The notes under the pieces were generated by a model, which was not told the DNA's origin, searched no databases, and saw nothing but the letters and a program-made list of their open reading frames with translations. A DNA stretch of 23,004 nt from an uncultured Pseudoflavonifractor sp. (lineage in GTDB: Bacteria > Bacillota > Clostridia > Oscillospirales > Oscillospiraceae), in the NCBI GenBank assembly GCA_904419835.1, contig CAJFTA010000040.1:1-23004 (forward strand). The letters run 5' to 3'. Of the stretch, positions 6,208 to 14,535 are shown piece after piece. The position numbers and the translations under genes are program-made. Position 1 is the first letter of the stretch, and every line of letters begins with the position of its first letter.

Positions 6208-7350
6208 TTACTCCACATACACCCGGGGCACCCGCTCGGAGACAGCGCAGAGCAGCTCATACTGTATGGTTCCCGCCCGTTCCGCCGCGGCCTCCACGGT
6301 GACGGTCTCGCCGCCGTCGCTGCCGTAGACGGTGGCCACGTCGCCGGGCCGGACGCCGGGGATATCGGTCACGTCCACCATGCACATGTCCATGCACACC
6401 CGGCCCACCACCGGAGCCCGCTGTCCCCGGACCAGCATCTCCAGTCCGTTGGAGCACAGGCGGGGCAGGCCGTCGGCGTAGCCGACGGGCACCACCGCCA
6501 GCAGGCTGTCCCGCTGAAGGGTGCAGGTGCGGCCGTAGCTGACGCAGGTGCCGGCAGGCAGGGCCCGGACCGCCGCAATGCGGCTCTTGAGCTCCATCAC
6601 CGGGCGCAGGCCGGGGCCGTCCAGCCCCTCGCAGTCAGGGGCGGGATAGTGGCCGTAGAGGGCGATGCCCGGCCGGACCATGTCCAGATAGGTGCAGGGG
6701 TAGTGCAGCACAGCGCCGCTGTTGGCGCAATGGCGGATGGGGAATGTAACGCCCCGCTCCGCCAGCCGGTCCAGCACCGCCAGGAACCGGCTGAACTGGA
6801 GCATGGTATACGCCTCATTGCCGTCAGAGTCGGAGAAGTGGGTGAAAATCCCCTCCGCCTCCAGCCCGGGCAGGCGGCTGGCAATGGCCAGCTCCTCCAC
6901 CGACGCGTCCATGTGGGCCTCGTCGCAGAGGAAGCCCAGCCGGGACATGCCGGTGTCCGCCTTCATGTGGACCTTCATGGTCTTTCCCGCCGCCACCGCC
7001 GCCGCCGAGAGGGCCCGTGCGGTCTCCAGGTCGGGTACGGTCTGGGTCAGGTCCAGCCGCAGCAGGTCGGCGGCGCACGCGCTGGGCGTGTCGCCCAGCA
7101 CCAGGATGGGCGTCCTGACGCCCGCAGCCCGCAGCTCGGCCGCCTCATCCACGCAGGCCACCGCCAGGTACTCCGCCCCCAGCTCCTCCAGCCGCCTGGC
7201 CACAGGCACCGCGCCGTTGCCGTAGGCGTTGGCCTTCACCACCCCCAGGAAGCGGCACCCCTGTGGCAGCAGGGCCCGCAGAGCCCGGTAATTATGTTCC
7301 AGATTGGCAAGAGAGATCTCCCGCCAGGTTCTTGTCTGCAAACGTTCCAT
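6208..7350 (-). CDS. alr: Alanine racemase
   Basis: A 380-residue, full-length PLP-dependent alanine racemase that makes D-alanine for peptidoglycan in the cytoplasm. The N-terminal TIM barrel carries the PLP lysine Lys39 in VVKANAYGNG (family: VVKANAYGHG) and MKADTGMSRLG (129-139). The C-terminal beta domain supplies the second catalytic base, Tyr272, in VSYGRTCT. PRVYVE closes the protein. The ATG at 7350 has GAAGG about 9 bases upstream. In B. subtilis and relatives alr is followed by the EndoAI-EndoA toxin-antitoxin pair; here the toxin gene is kept in the same orientation 750 bases downstream, with repeats between. A promoter with an extended -10 box is seen at 7390-7398. Confidence 0.95.
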   Translation of the reverse strand: MERLQTRTWREISLANLEHNYRALRALLPQGCRFLGVVKANAYGNGAVPVARRLEELGAEYLAVACVDEAAELRAAGVRTPILVLGDTPSACAADLLRLDLTQTVPDLETARALSAAAVAAGKTMKVHMKADTGMSRLGFLCDEAHMDASVEELAIASRLPGLEAEGIFTHFSDSDGNEAYTMLQFSRFLAVLDRLAERGVTFPIRHCANSGAVLHYPCTYLDMVRPGIALYGHYPAPDCEGLDGPGLRPVMELKSRIAAVRALPAGTCVSYGRTCTLQRDSLLAVVPVGYADGLPRLCSNGLEMLVRGQRAPVVGRVCMDMCMVDVTDIPGVRPGDVATVYGSDGGETVTVEAAAERAGTIQYELLCAVSERVPRVYVE

Positions 7351-7389
7351 GTGTCAACCTTCTTTATTGGTGTGCCAAAAGTCCCTATC

Positions 7390-7398
7390 ATTATAGCA
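7390..7398 (-). promoter_or_regulatory. Extended -10 promoter for alr
   Basis: On the minus strand TGC-TATAAT gives an extended -10 box (TATAAT is the complement of 7390-7395). No good -35 box is visible, which is usual for extended -10 promoters. It lies about 40 bases before the alr start. Confidence 0.5.
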
Positions 7399-7468
7399 TT
7401 AACCTGTTATAAAGGAAAGATTAATCTGCCGTTCATAATTTAGCAATGATAAATCAAGCCGCTGCCGT

Positions 7469-7474
7469 TATAAT
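7469..7474 (+). promoter_or_regulatory. Possible -10 box for the small coiled-coil gene
   Basis: A perfect TATAAT lies 59 bases before the start at 7534, but no -35 box is found at 16-18 bases. The segment CTGCCGTT-(C)ATAAT occurs twice in this divergent intergenic region (near 7427 and 7462), which could mark a shared regulator site. Confidence 0.35.
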
Positions 7475-7533
7475 ATGGACAGTAAAACAAATCCAAACCC
7501 GACCAACATTTCTGTTTTGAGGAGGAATTTTAT

Positions 7534-7932
7534 ATGTTAGAAGATCTGGGTAAGGACCTGGCCAATATCGCCATGGCAGGTGTGGGCGCCGTTGCCATCC
7601 TGACCGAAAAGGCCGTGGAGGTAGGCAAGGTGTGCGCCGAGAAGGGGGCCGAGACCCTGGAGAAGGGCAAGGCCGCCAGCGAGGAGCTGCGCCGCAAGGG
7701 CGAGCAGGTGGCGGCTGAGCGCCGCGAGAAGGCCCGTCAGGAGTATCTGGAGAGCCTGGACGCCGCCGGACGCGAGGAGCTGCGCCGCAAGCTGGACGAG
7801 CTGGACGCCAAGGAGGCCGAAGAAAAGGCCGCCGCCGAGGCTGCTGCTGCCGCAGAGGCCGCCGAAAGCGCCGTGGAGGACAACGTCATCGACTTCAGCG
7901 GCGAGCGCAAGGACGACGGCCAGGGCGAGTAA
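7534..7932 (+). CDS. Small Ala/Glu/Lys-rich coiled-coil protein of unknown function
   Basis: A 132-residue protein with no recognised named family. Residues 1-30 include a mildly hydrophobic helix (LANIAMAGVGAVAILTEKAV), recalling phasin-like or membrane-surface helices. Residues about 35-115 are a long charged helix (KGAETLEKGKAASEELRRKG onward) with an Ala run near 98-110, then a short acidic tail with VIDFSGE. A predicted soluble coiled coil that may oligomerise or associate with a surface is the most that can be said. A strong GGAGGA site (7521-7526) lies 7 bases before the ATG. The gene stands alone, divergent from alr and convergent with the lipoprotein gene. Confidence 0.75.
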   Translation: MLEDLGKDLANIAMAGVGAVAILTEKAVEVGKVCAEKGAETLEKGKAASEELRRKGEQVAAERREKARQEYLESLDAAGREELRRKLDELDAKEAEEKAAAEAAAAAEAAESAVEDNVIDFSGERKDDGQGE

Positions 7933-7962
7933 GCCCCGCCGGACGCAATCCCATATGCAGAC

Positions 7963-7995
7963 AGGAGGGCTGCCCCTGCGGGGGCAGCCCTCCTT
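7963..7995. terminator. Terminator hairpin between convergent genes
   Basis: AGGAGGGCTGCCCC (7963-7976) pairs perfectly with GGGGCAGCCCTCCT (7981-7994) around a 4-base loop. The T-tract is weak (TTCCACTTTCT), so efficiency on either strand is uncertain. Confidence 0.65.
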
Positions 7996-8004
7996 CCACT
8001 TTCT

Positions 8005-8610
8005 CTAGGCCATCTGGAAATCTGAAAACACACACTGGAGGACTGTAAAGCCGTCCACCGCCATCTCTCCCCGGAGCAGGGCGTGGGTGGCGGTGTCAAA
8101 CCAGACGGTGGTCTCGGCGCCGGTGCCCGGCTGGGCCTCCGGCGCCCGGTAGCACACCCGCAGGGCATCCTGTTCTCCCAGCTGCTCGACGCAGCATGCG
8201 GCAATAAAGCCCTCCCGTACCTGCCTGAGCAGGGCGGGCACCGCGTCCACCGGCGAGAGCCCCTCCTCCGACAGGGGCCCGGTCTCCAGCCGGACGCCGT
8301 CGTACTCCAGGGCGGTGTCCTCCTCCCCCACCCTTACGGTGATGCCTGCCACCTCCTCGGGGGCAGTCAGGGTGAGGGTGGTCCCCGCCTCCTGGTCCCA
8401 GGCCAGGGCCATGCCGTAGGTATAGACCCGCTCACCGTAGTCCGCCGTGACCTCCAGTCCGGCGGACAGGGCGGTCATGCCGATGTACTCCGTGCGAATC
8501 TCCAGCGCCAGCTCCTCCGCGCCCTGCCCTCTGCCGCTGTCCCGGCCGCAGCCGGCCAGCAGCACAAGGACCAGGATTATCATCTGTGCACCGATTGCCC
8601 TCCGGCGCAC
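8005..8610 (-). CDS. Putative lipoprotein downstream of nnr
   Basis: A 201-residue protein with a lipoprotein signal peptide: a short Arg-rich start, a hydrophobic core, and lipobox LLAGC with Cys21 as the lipidated residue. The mature part is predominantly beta, with repeated short strands (TLTLTAPEEVAGITVRVGE, ALEYDGVRLETG), resembling the LolA/LppX-type half-barrel seen in Firmicutes lipoproteins; that is a fold guess, not a recognised family. The start is GTG at 8608-8610 because GGGAGGAGAGG lies just upstream; ATG 8583 would leave a signal peptide that is too short. It uses TAG as its natural stop, so TAG is a normal stop codon in this genome. It lies 21 bases after nnr and is probably co-transcribed with it. 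Confidence 0.7.
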   Translation of the reverse strand: MRRRAIGAQMIILVLVLLAGCGRDSGRGQGAEELALEIRTEYIGMTALSAGLEVTADYGERVYTYGMALAWDQEAGTTLTLTAPEEVAGITVRVGEEDTALEYDGVRLETGPLSEEGLSPVDAVPALLRQVREGFIAACCVEQLGEQDALRVCYRAPEAQPGTGAETTVWFDTATHALLRGEMAVDGFTVLQCVFSDFQMA

Positions 8611-8631
8611 AAGCCTCTCCTCCCTGTCCGA

Positions 8632-10161
8632 TTACTTTGTCAGCTCCCGCATCACCCGGGGCAGCATGCGGATGATATCCGTGGGGGTCATGCTGTACTC
8701 CCCCATGGCCTGGGCGCACAGGTCCCCCGCCCGGCCATGAATCCATACCGCCAGGGGCACCGCCTCCCGGGGCGTGAAGCCCTGGCCCAGCAGGGACACC
8801 AGGATGCCGGAGAGCACATCTCCGCTGCCTCCCTTGGCCATGCCCGGGTTGCCGGTGGTGTTGATGTAGGCCGTCCCGTCGGGGAAGGCGGTGATGGTCC
8901 GGTGCCCCTTCAGCACCAGGCAGCAGCTGTGGGCCACCGCAAAGTCCCGGGCCGCAGCCAGCCGGTCCTCCCCGGGGAGGGCGCCCGTCAGCCGGGCAAA
9001 CTCCCCGTCGTGAGGGGTGAGAATGGTGCAGGCGCCCCGGTCATCCAGTACATCCATATGCCCCGCCAGCGCATTTATTCCGTCGGCATCCAGCACCACG
9101 GGCAGGCTGGTCTCGGTCAGGACGCTGCGCACCACCGCCCCCACCGTATTGGAGTTCCCCAGGCCGGGGCCCAGCAGGCACACCCCCTGGCCGTTGAGCT
9201 TTTCCAGCAGCGGAATGGTGGCCCCCAGCTCCAGCCTGCCGTCTTTGCCGGCGGGCAGCGGATGGGGCATGGCCTCGTCCAGCTTGGCGGCCGCCACGGG
9301 CCAGATGGGGGCGGGCACCCCCACCGTCACCAGGCCCGCGCCGGTGCGCACCGCCGCCTGAGCCGCCAGCACCGGCGCGCCCGACAGTCCCACGCTGCCG
9401 CCCAGGATGTACACCCGGCCGAAGTCGCCCTTGTGGGCGTCCCGGGGCCGGACGGGCAGGGACACCCTGCTCCGGTCCACGCTGGTCACCGGGTAGGACT
9501 CCCGCTGGACCAGATCGGCGGGGATACCGATGTCCACCACCTCCAGCGTCCCGCAGCACAGGCCGCCCTTGCCCACAAAGTGCCCGGCCTTAGGCAGTGT
9601 AAAGGTAATTGTCTTTGCAGCGTTGACCGCCGTGCCCAGCACCCGGCCCGTGTCGGCCTCCACGCCGCTGGCGATGTCCACCGCCACCACCGGCACGCCG
9701 CAGGTGTTCATCATCTGCACCGCCGTCACCGCGTCTCCCCGCAGGTCGGTATTCAGGCCGATGCCGAAGAGGGCGTCCACCATCACGTCGGCCTCCAGGC
9801 TCCAGGCTGCAAACTGGGAATCAGAATCTGTAAAGTCCTCCAACTTTCCGCCGGACTGCTCCAGGCGGCGCTCCATCTCCCGGCAGTCGGGGCTCATCTT
9901 CTCCCGCTTGCCCACCAGGACGCAGCGCACCTCCCAGCCCATCTCCAGCAGGAAGCGGGCGGCGGCCACGCCGTCGCCGCCGTTATTGCCCGGGCCGCAG
10001 AACAGCACCGCCCGGCCGTCTGTCCTGCCCCCCGCCAGGTCGCTGACCGCACGGGCCACGGCGCAGGCCGCGGCCTCCATCAGCTGTACCGAGGGTATCC
10101 CCCGCTCCTCAATGGCTGTCCGGTCCATCTCCCGCATCTGCGCCGCTGTAGCAATATTCAT
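8632..10161 (-). CDS. nnr: Bifunctional NAD(P)H-hydrate epimerase / ADP-dependent NAD(P)H-hydrate dehydratase
   Basis: A 509-residue two-domain enzyme that repairs hydrated NADH and NADPH in the cytoplasm. The N-terminal epimerase domain (YjeF_N, about 1-215) has the GPGNNGGDG loop (56-64) and DALFGIGL. The C-terminal dehydratase domain (YjeF_C, about 225-505) has KGDFGRVYILGGS, LDADGINAL, LTPHDGEFARL and the phosphate-binding GNPGMAKGGSGDVLSG (437-452). Length and domain order are those of the usual bacterial fusion. The ATG has GGAG about 11 bases upstream. A consensus promoter (10259-10287) precedes it, with a 9-bp hairpin in the leader. Confidence 0.95.
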   Translation of the reverse strand: MNIATAAQMREMDRTAIEERGIPSVQLMEAAACAVARAVSDLAGGRTDGRAVLFCGPGNNGGDGVAAARFLLEMGWEVRCVLVGKREKMSPDCREMERRLEQSGGKLEDFTDSDSQFAAWSLEADVMVDALFGIGLNTDLRGDAVTAVQMMNTCGVPVVAVDIASGVEADTGRVLGTAVNAAKTITFTLPKAGHFVGKGGLCCGTLEVVDIGIPADLVQRESYPVTSVDRSRVSLPVRPRDAHKGDFGRVYILGGSVGLSGAPVLAAQAAVRTGAGLVTVGVPAPIWPVAAAKLDEAMPHPLPAGKDGRLELGATIPLLEKLNGQGVCLLGPGLGNSNTVGAVVRSVLTETSLPVVLDADGINALAGHMDVLDDRGACTILTPHDGEFARLTGALPGEDRLAAARDFAVAHSCCLVLKGHRTITAFPDGTAYINTTGNPGMAKGGSGDVLSGILVSLLGQGFTPREAVPLAVWIHGRAGDLCAQAMGEYSMTPTDIIRMLPRVMRELTK

Positions 10162-10194
10162 CGCGGATCACGCTCCTCTTTTCTCTATCCCTGC

Positions 10195-10214
10195 TCCTCC
10201 GGCCTGCCGGAGGA
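10195..10214 (-). other. Tight hairpin in the nnr leader
   Basis: TCCTCCGGC (10195-10203) and GCCGGAGGA (10206-10214) form a perfect 9-bp inverted repeat with only 2 bases between. It lies between the nnr promoter and its start codon and has no T-tract. It may stabilise the 5' end of the mRNA. Confidence 0.4.
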
Positions 10215-10258
10215 CGCGCTCTTGTGACGAAGCCCTGTCCGGCCCCTTCAACAGCGCT

Positions 10259-10287
10259 ATTATAGGGCACTCGCCCCGTTCCGTCAA
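10259..10287 (-). promoter_or_regulatory. Promoter for nnr
   Basis: On the minus strand: -35 TTGACG (complement of 10282-10287), a 17-base spacer and -10 TATAAT (complement of 10259-10264). It is divergent from the pheST promoter, with about 60 bases between the two -35 regions. Confidence 0.8.
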
Positions 10288-10347
10288 TCGTCCCGGCAGG
10301 ACTTTGCCCAATCGCCTCAAAACAGCGGCGCCAGGCGCAATTTCATC

Positions 10348-10376
10348 TTGCAATTTTCCCGGCAATGTGATATATT
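10348..10376 (+). promoter_or_regulatory. Promoter for the pheST T-box transcript
   Basis: -35 TTGCAA (10348-10353), a 17-base spacer and -10 TATATT (10371-10376). Transcription would start near 10383, directly before the T-box leader. Confidence 0.75.
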
Positions 10377-10382
10377 GTGCGG

Positions 10383-10624
10383 GAATAAAACGCGAGGAAC
10401 AGGAAAATAGCGCGGAAGCTTCGGAGCAGAGAATGGCGGTCACCGGCTGAAAGCCGCCTGCGAGGCACGCGCTTGGTTCGCCTGGGAGCGGCCGCGGGGA
10501 AAGACGCGGACGGACTGCCATCCGTTACAGCGGCGTCAAGTGCGTGCGCGTCTGCGCGCGAATGCGGGTGGTACCGCGGAAGGTTTGCCTTTCGTCCCAA
10601 GCAATTGGGAGGAAAGGCTTTTTT
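10383..10624 (+). promoter_or_regulatory. T-box riboswitch (tRNA-Phe sensing) of pheST
   Basis: The hallmark T-box sequence GGGTGGTACCGCGG is at 10566-10579. Its TGGT (10569-10572) would pair with the ACCA end of uncharged tRNA; the final U pairs with an A discriminator, as in tRNA-Phe. Stem I is visible: AGCGCG near 10405 pairs with CGCGCT near 10468-10473, the distal region has AGAGA and GGCTGAAAG, and just below the helix the specifier-loop strand TGGTTCGCC offers TTC (10477-10479), a Phe codon. The leader ends in an intrinsic terminator (10587-10624). Binding of uncharged tRNA-Phe would favour the antiterminator and pheST expression. The specifier position is my hand assignment. Confidence 0.9.
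10587..10624 (+). terminator. T-box terminator hairpin
   Basis: GCCTTTCGTCCCAA (10587-10600) pairs with 10605-10618 with one mismatch, around a GCAA loop, and six T residues follow (10619-10624). It competes with the antiterminator that contains the T-box sequence. Confidence 0.9.
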
Positions 10625-10780
10625 GCTATGCAAAAGCATAGCAAAAAAGGCCCTGTGCCGCCTCCGGCGGCACGGCCATGGAATCAAAGCGCATGGGCCG
10701 GAACGGCCCATATGCGCATAAACTCCATGCGCCGCTGGCCTTTGCCTGTTTCCGTAGTGTGCTCTTGGCGCATGAAGTTT
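10619..10780 (+). repeat. Dispersed structured element, copy B
   Basis: This aligns without gaps to 2013-2173. It begins in the T-tract of the T-box terminator with a perfect 13-bp inverted repeat (10619-10631 with 10636-10648), followed by GTGCCGCC (10655-10662) with GGCGGCAC (10666-10673), the near-invariant segment starting at 10688 with ATGGGCCG/CGGCCCAT, and an end block GGCGCATG-AGTTT (10767-10780). Differences from copy A lie mostly in loops or keep pairing through G-U (for example C10626/T2019 and A10640/G2033). The element lies between the T-box and pheS and does not encode a credible protein. Confidence 0.85.
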
Positions 10781-10858
10781 GTTGCGCAGACACGGGCGCC
10801 TGTCTTGTTAAGTGCGGGCGGGCGGCTTGCCGCCCGGCCAGAAAAAGGAGTTGCAGCT

Positions 10859-11884
10859 ATGAAGGAAAAACTGGAACAGATCCGCGCCGAGGCCCTGGCG
10901 GCCCTGGCCGGGGCCAAGGACGCCCAGGAGCTGGACGGCCTGCGGGTCAAGTACCTGGGCAAAAAGGGCGAGCTCACCGCCGTTCTGAAGATGATGGGCT
11001 CCCTGTCCGCCGAGGAGCGGCCCGTCATGGGGCAGCTGGCCAACGAGGTGCGGGAGGCCCTCACCGAGGCCCTCGTCCAGCGGCAGAAGGCCATTGAGGA
11101 GGCCGCGCTCAACCAGCGGCTGGAGGATGAGAAGCTGGACGTGACCATCCCCGGCAAGCGGCCTGAGCTGGGCCACAAGCACCCCATGTCCATCGCCCTG
11201 GACGAGCTGAAGGAGATCTTCATCGGCATGGGCTTCCAGGTGGCCGAGGGCCCCGAAATTGAGCTGGCCGACTATAACTTCACCAAGCTGAACACAGAGG
11301 AGGGCCACCCCGCCCGGGAGTGGGGCGACACCTTCTACATCAAGGAGGACTCCTCCCTGCTGCTGCGGACCCAGACCTCCCCCATGCAGGTGCGGGTTAT
11401 GGAGCAGCAGAAGCCCCCCATCCGCATCATCGCCCCCGGCCGCGTGTACCGTAAGGACGAGGTGGACGCCACCCACTCCCCTATGTTCCACCAGGTGGAG
11501 GGTCTGGTTATCGACAAGGGCATCACCATGGCCGACCTGAAGGGCACTCTCAACGCCTTTGTGGAGGCTCTCTATGGCAAGGGTACCAAGACCCGCTTCC
11601 GCCCCCACCACTTCCCCTTCACCGAGCCCTCCTGCGAGGTGGACGTCCAGTGCCACGCCTGCGGCGGCAAAGGCTGCCGGGTGTGCAAGGGCGAGGGCTG
11701 GATTGAGCTGCTGGGCGCCGGCATGGTCCACCCCAAGGTGCTGGAGGGCTGCGGCATCGACACCGACGTGTACTCCGGCTTTGCCTTCGGCATCGGCGTG
11801 GAGCGGATGGCCATGCGCCGCTTCTCCATCACCGACCTGCGGCTTATCTTTGAGAACGACATGCGCTTCCTCAGCCAGTTCTGA
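10859..11884 (+). CDS. pheS: Phenylalanine--tRNA ligase alpha subunit
   Basis: A 341-residue catalytic alpha subunit of the heterotetrameric PheRS, which charges tRNA-Phe in the cytoplasm. An N-terminal coiled coil (about 1-90) is followed by the class II core: GHKHPM (105-110), GPEIE (131-135), RTQTSPMQVR (170-179), GRVYRKDEVDATHSPMFHQ (194-212) as motif 2, FTEPSCEVD (254-262), and motif 3 FGIGVERMAM (310-319). The Cys-rich C-x2-C-x4-C-x2-C insertion (265-276) is usual for Firmicutes PheS. The ATG at 10859 has AAGGAG (10845-10850) at good spacing; earlier in-frame starts would run through the leader repeat. pheT follows after 65 bases. Confidence 0.97.
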   Translation: MKEKLEQIRAEALAALAGAKDAQELDGLRVKYLGKKGELTAVLKMMGSLSAEERPVMGQLANEVREALTEALVQRQKAIEEAALNQRLEDEKLDVTIPGKRPELGHKHPMSIALDELKEIFIGMGFQVAEGPEIELADYNFTKLNTEEGHPAREWGDTFYIKEDSSLLLRTQTSPMQVRVMEQQKPPIRIIAPGRVYRKDEVDATHSPMFHQVEGLVIDKGITMADLKGTLNAFVEALYGKGTKTRFRPHHFPFTEPSCEVDVQCHACGGKGCRVCKGEGWIELLGAGMVHPKVLEGCGIDTDVYSGFAFGIGVERMAMRRFSITDLRLIFENDMRFLSQF

Positions 11885-11949
11885 GCCATACCTTTAAACT
11901 ATACCGCGTCCCCCGGTCCCCGGGCGGACGGAAAGGACGAGAACAGAGA

Positions 11950-14349
11950 ATGGATCTTTCGAGAAAATGGCTGGCGGAGTTCGTGGACGTGCCCGCCGGC
12001 GACAAGGAGTACTGCGACGCCATGACCCTCTCCGGCTCCAAGGTGGAGGGCGTCACCGTGGAGGGCCAGGAGATTAAGAACGTGGTGGTGGGTAAGGTAT
12101 TGTCCATGGAGCGCCACCCCAACTCCGACCACATGTGGATCTGCCAGGTGGACGTGGGCGGCGAGACCGTCCAGATTGTCACCGGCGCTCAGAACATGTC
12201 CGTTGGCGATCTGGTGCCCGTGGCCAAGGACGACTCCTGGCTCCCCGGCGGCGTGCATATCACCGCCGGCAAGCTGCGGGGCGAGGCCTCCAACGGCATG
12301 CTGTGCTCCTACAAGGAGTTGGGCATGACCGACCACGATTGGCCTTACAGCGTTGTGGACGGCATCTTCATCCTCCAGAGCGACCCCGATCTGGCCGCCA
12401 AAAACCCCCAGCCCGGCGACGACATCCCCACTCTGCTGGGTCTGAACGACCACATCGTGGAGTTTGAGATCACCCCCAACCGGCCCGACTGTCTGAGCGT
12501 CATCGGCCTGGCCCGTGAGACCGCCGCCACCTTCGACAGGCCCCTCACCCTCCACACCCCCGAGGTCAAGGGCACCGACGGCACCAGCATTGCCGAGCTG
12601 CTGGACGTGGAGATTGAGGACCCGGCGCTGTGCCCCCGGTACACCGCCCGCATGGTGCGCAACGTGAAGATCGCCCCCTCCCCCCTGTGGATGAGAGAGC
12701 GGCTGCGCGCCTCCGGTGTGCGCCCCATCAACAACATCGTGGACATCACCAACTACGTCATGCTGGAGTACGGCCAGCCCATGCACGCCTTTGACTTCTC
12801 CTGCGTGGACGGCGGCAGGATCGTGGTCCGCACCGCCCGGGAGGGCGAGGTCATCCAGACCCTGGACGGCAACGACCGCAAGCTGACCACCTCCATGCTG
12901 TGCATCTGCGACGAGCACAAGCCTGTGGGCGTGGCCGGCGTTATGGGCGGCGCCAACTCCGAGATCGTGGGCGACACCGCCATGGTGGTCTTTGAGTCCG
13001 CCAACTTCAACGGCGTGTCCATACGCCGCACCGCTACCGCCCTGGGCATGCGCACCGACGCCTCCGCCCGGTACGAGAAGGGCCTGGACCCCATGAACAC
13101 CTACAAGGGCGTCCAGCGGGCCTGCGAGCTGGTGGAGCTGTTGGGCTGCGGCGAGGTCATTGACGGCGTCATCGACGTCATCGCCGCCGACCAGAACCCC
13201 CGCACCGTCAAGCTGGAGCCGGAGAAAATCAACGGCCTGCTGGGCACCGATATCTCCGAGGAAGAGATGCGCGCCATGCTCAAGCGGCTGGACTTCACCC
13301 TGGACGGCGACACCATCATCGTCCCCTCCTGGCGCAGCGACGTGGAGCACTACTCCGACATTGCCGAGGAGGTGGCCCGGCTCCACGGCTACGACAAGAT
13401 TCCCGTCACCCTGATGAAGGGCGAGACCACCCAGGGCGGCTATACGGATAAGCAGAAGGCCGAGCGAAAGCTGGGCACCCTGTGCCGCGGCTTCGGCTTC
13501 AGCGAGATCATCACCTACTCCTTCATCTCCCCCTCCTACTACGACAAAATCCGGCTTCCCGCCGACTCCCCCAAGCGCAAGTCCGTGACCATCCTCAACC
13601 CCCTGGGCGAGGACACCAGCGTCATGCGCACCACCGCCCTCCCCTCCATGCTGGAGACCCTGGCCCGCAACTTCAGCTACCGCAACAAGAGCGCCAAGCT
13701 GTACGAGCTGGCCACCGTCTACACCCCCGTGGAAGGCCAGGACCTGGCCGACGAGCGGCAGATGCTGTCCCTGGGCGCCTACGGCGGCGGCATGGACTTC
13801 TTCACCTTCAAGGGCGCGGTGGAGGCCATTCTGGCGGCCATGAACATAAAGAGCGTGACCTTTGAGGCCCGCAGCGACATCGGTGCCTTCCACCCCGGCC
13901 GCTGCGCCGAGGTGCGGGCCAACGGCGTGATGCTGGGCGTGTTCGGCCAGCTCCACCCCCTCACCGCCCAGAACTACGGCATGGACTGCGATGTGTTCGC
14001 CGCCCAGCTCCACTTTGCCGACATGCTGGCCCAGCGGGCGCCCGAGGCCCGGTATGAGCCCCTCCCCCGTTTCCCCAGCGTGACCCGCGACATCGCCGTG
14101 GTCTGCGACGCCGCCGTCACCGTGGCCCAGCTGGAGGACTGCATCTTCCGGGGCGCCAGGGGCCTGCTGAAGGAAGTGGAGCTCTTCGACATCTACACCG
14201 GCGCCCCCATCCCCGCCGGCAAGAAGAGTGTGGCCTTCAACCTGGTCCTCCGGGCCGACGACCGCTCCCTCACCGCCTCCGAGGCCGACGAAGATGTGAA
14301 AAGCGTGCTGGCCCTCCTGGAGTCCGAGCTGGGCGCCGTTCTGCGCTGA
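11950..14349 (+). CDS. pheT: Phenylalanine--tRNA ligase beta subunit
   Basis: A 799-residue beta subunit, the normal bacterial length. Domains in order: tRNA-binding OB fold (about 40-150, with VGKVLSMERHPNSDHMWICQ), B3/B4 editing domain (about 210-390, with GVAGVMGGANSEI), B5 (about 415-480, with LEPEKINGLLG), catalytic-like core (about 490-690), and the C-terminal anticodon-binding FDX-ACB domain (about 705-798, starting near PLPRFPSVTRDIAVV). The B3/B4 domain hydrolyses Tyr-tRNA-Phe. It lies in the pheST operon under T-box control. The ribosome site is modest (AAAGGA and GAACAGAG upstream). No convincing terminator follows: the 110 bases after the stop have short GC hairpins but no T-tract. 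Confidence 0.97.
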   Translation: MDLSRKWLAEFVDVPAGDKEYCDAMTLSGSKVEGVTVEGQEIKNVVVGKVLSMERHPNSDHMWICQVDVGGETVQIVTGAQNMSVGDLVPVAKDDSWLPGGVHITAGKLRGEASNGMLCSYKELGMTDHDWPYSVVDGIFILQSDPDLAAKNPQPGDDIPTLLGLNDHIVEFEITPNRPDCLSVIGLARETAATFDRPLTLHTPEVKGTDGTSIAELLDVEIEDPALCPRYTARMVRNVKIAPSPLWMRERLRASGVRPINNIVDITNYVMLEYGQPMHAFDFSCVDGGRIVVRTAREGEVIQTLDGNDRKLTTSMLCICDEHKPVGVAGVMGGANSEIVGDTAMVVFESANFNGVSIRRTATALGMRTDASARYEKGLDPMNTYKGVQRACELVELLGCGEVIDGVIDVIAADQNPRTVKLEPEKINGLLGTDISEEEMRAMLKRLDFTLDGDTIIVPSWRSDVEHYSDIAEEVARLHGYDKIPVTLMKGETTQGGYTDKQKAERKLGTLCRGFGFSEIITYSFISPSYYDKIRLPADSPKRKSVTILNPLGEDTSVMRTTALPSMLETLARNFSYRNKSAKLYELATVYTPVEGQDLADERQMLSLGAYGGGMDFFTFKGAVEAILAAMNIKSVTFEARSDIGAFHPGRCAEVRANGVMLGVFGQLHPLTAQNYGMDCDVFAAQLHFADMLAQRAPEARYEPLPRFPSVTRDIAVVCDAAVTVAQLEDCIFRGARGLLKEVELFDIYTGAPIPAGKKSVAFNLVLRADDRSLTASEADEDVKSVLALLESELGAVLR

Positions 14350-14459
14350 CTGCCTCCGGCGCGGAAGCGCCAGGGACGGGCCGTCCCGAAGCCGCCCTGT
14401 GTCTGCCTTCCCGTCCGCCGGCAAGGATTAAATCTTTTATTAATTTTCCGGTCCCCCCC

Positions 14460-14488
14460 TTTACACCTCAAGGGATTTCAGGTAAAAT
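14460..14488 (+). promoter_or_regulatory. Promoter for ireB
   Basis: -35 TTTACA (14460-14465), a 17-base spacer and -10 TAAAAT (14483-14488), 47 bases before the ireB start. Confidence 0.75.
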
Positions 14489-14535
14489 AGAAAATAGTTA
14501 CAGGCTGTTCACAGCCTTGGGAGGTGTACCCGATT

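Noticed and set aside
5524..6328. Open frames in the repeat field as candidate antitoxin genes
   Set aside because: They are GC-rich repeat translations with Arg, Ala and Pro bias, no ribosome site and no resemblance to a ribbon-helix-helix protein.
8083..10227. Very long plus-strand open frames opposite nnr, and similar ones opposite pheT and iorA
   Set aside because: They are antisense to clear genes, lack ribosome sites, and are rich in His, Gly, Gln and Arg as expected for complements of GC-rich codons.
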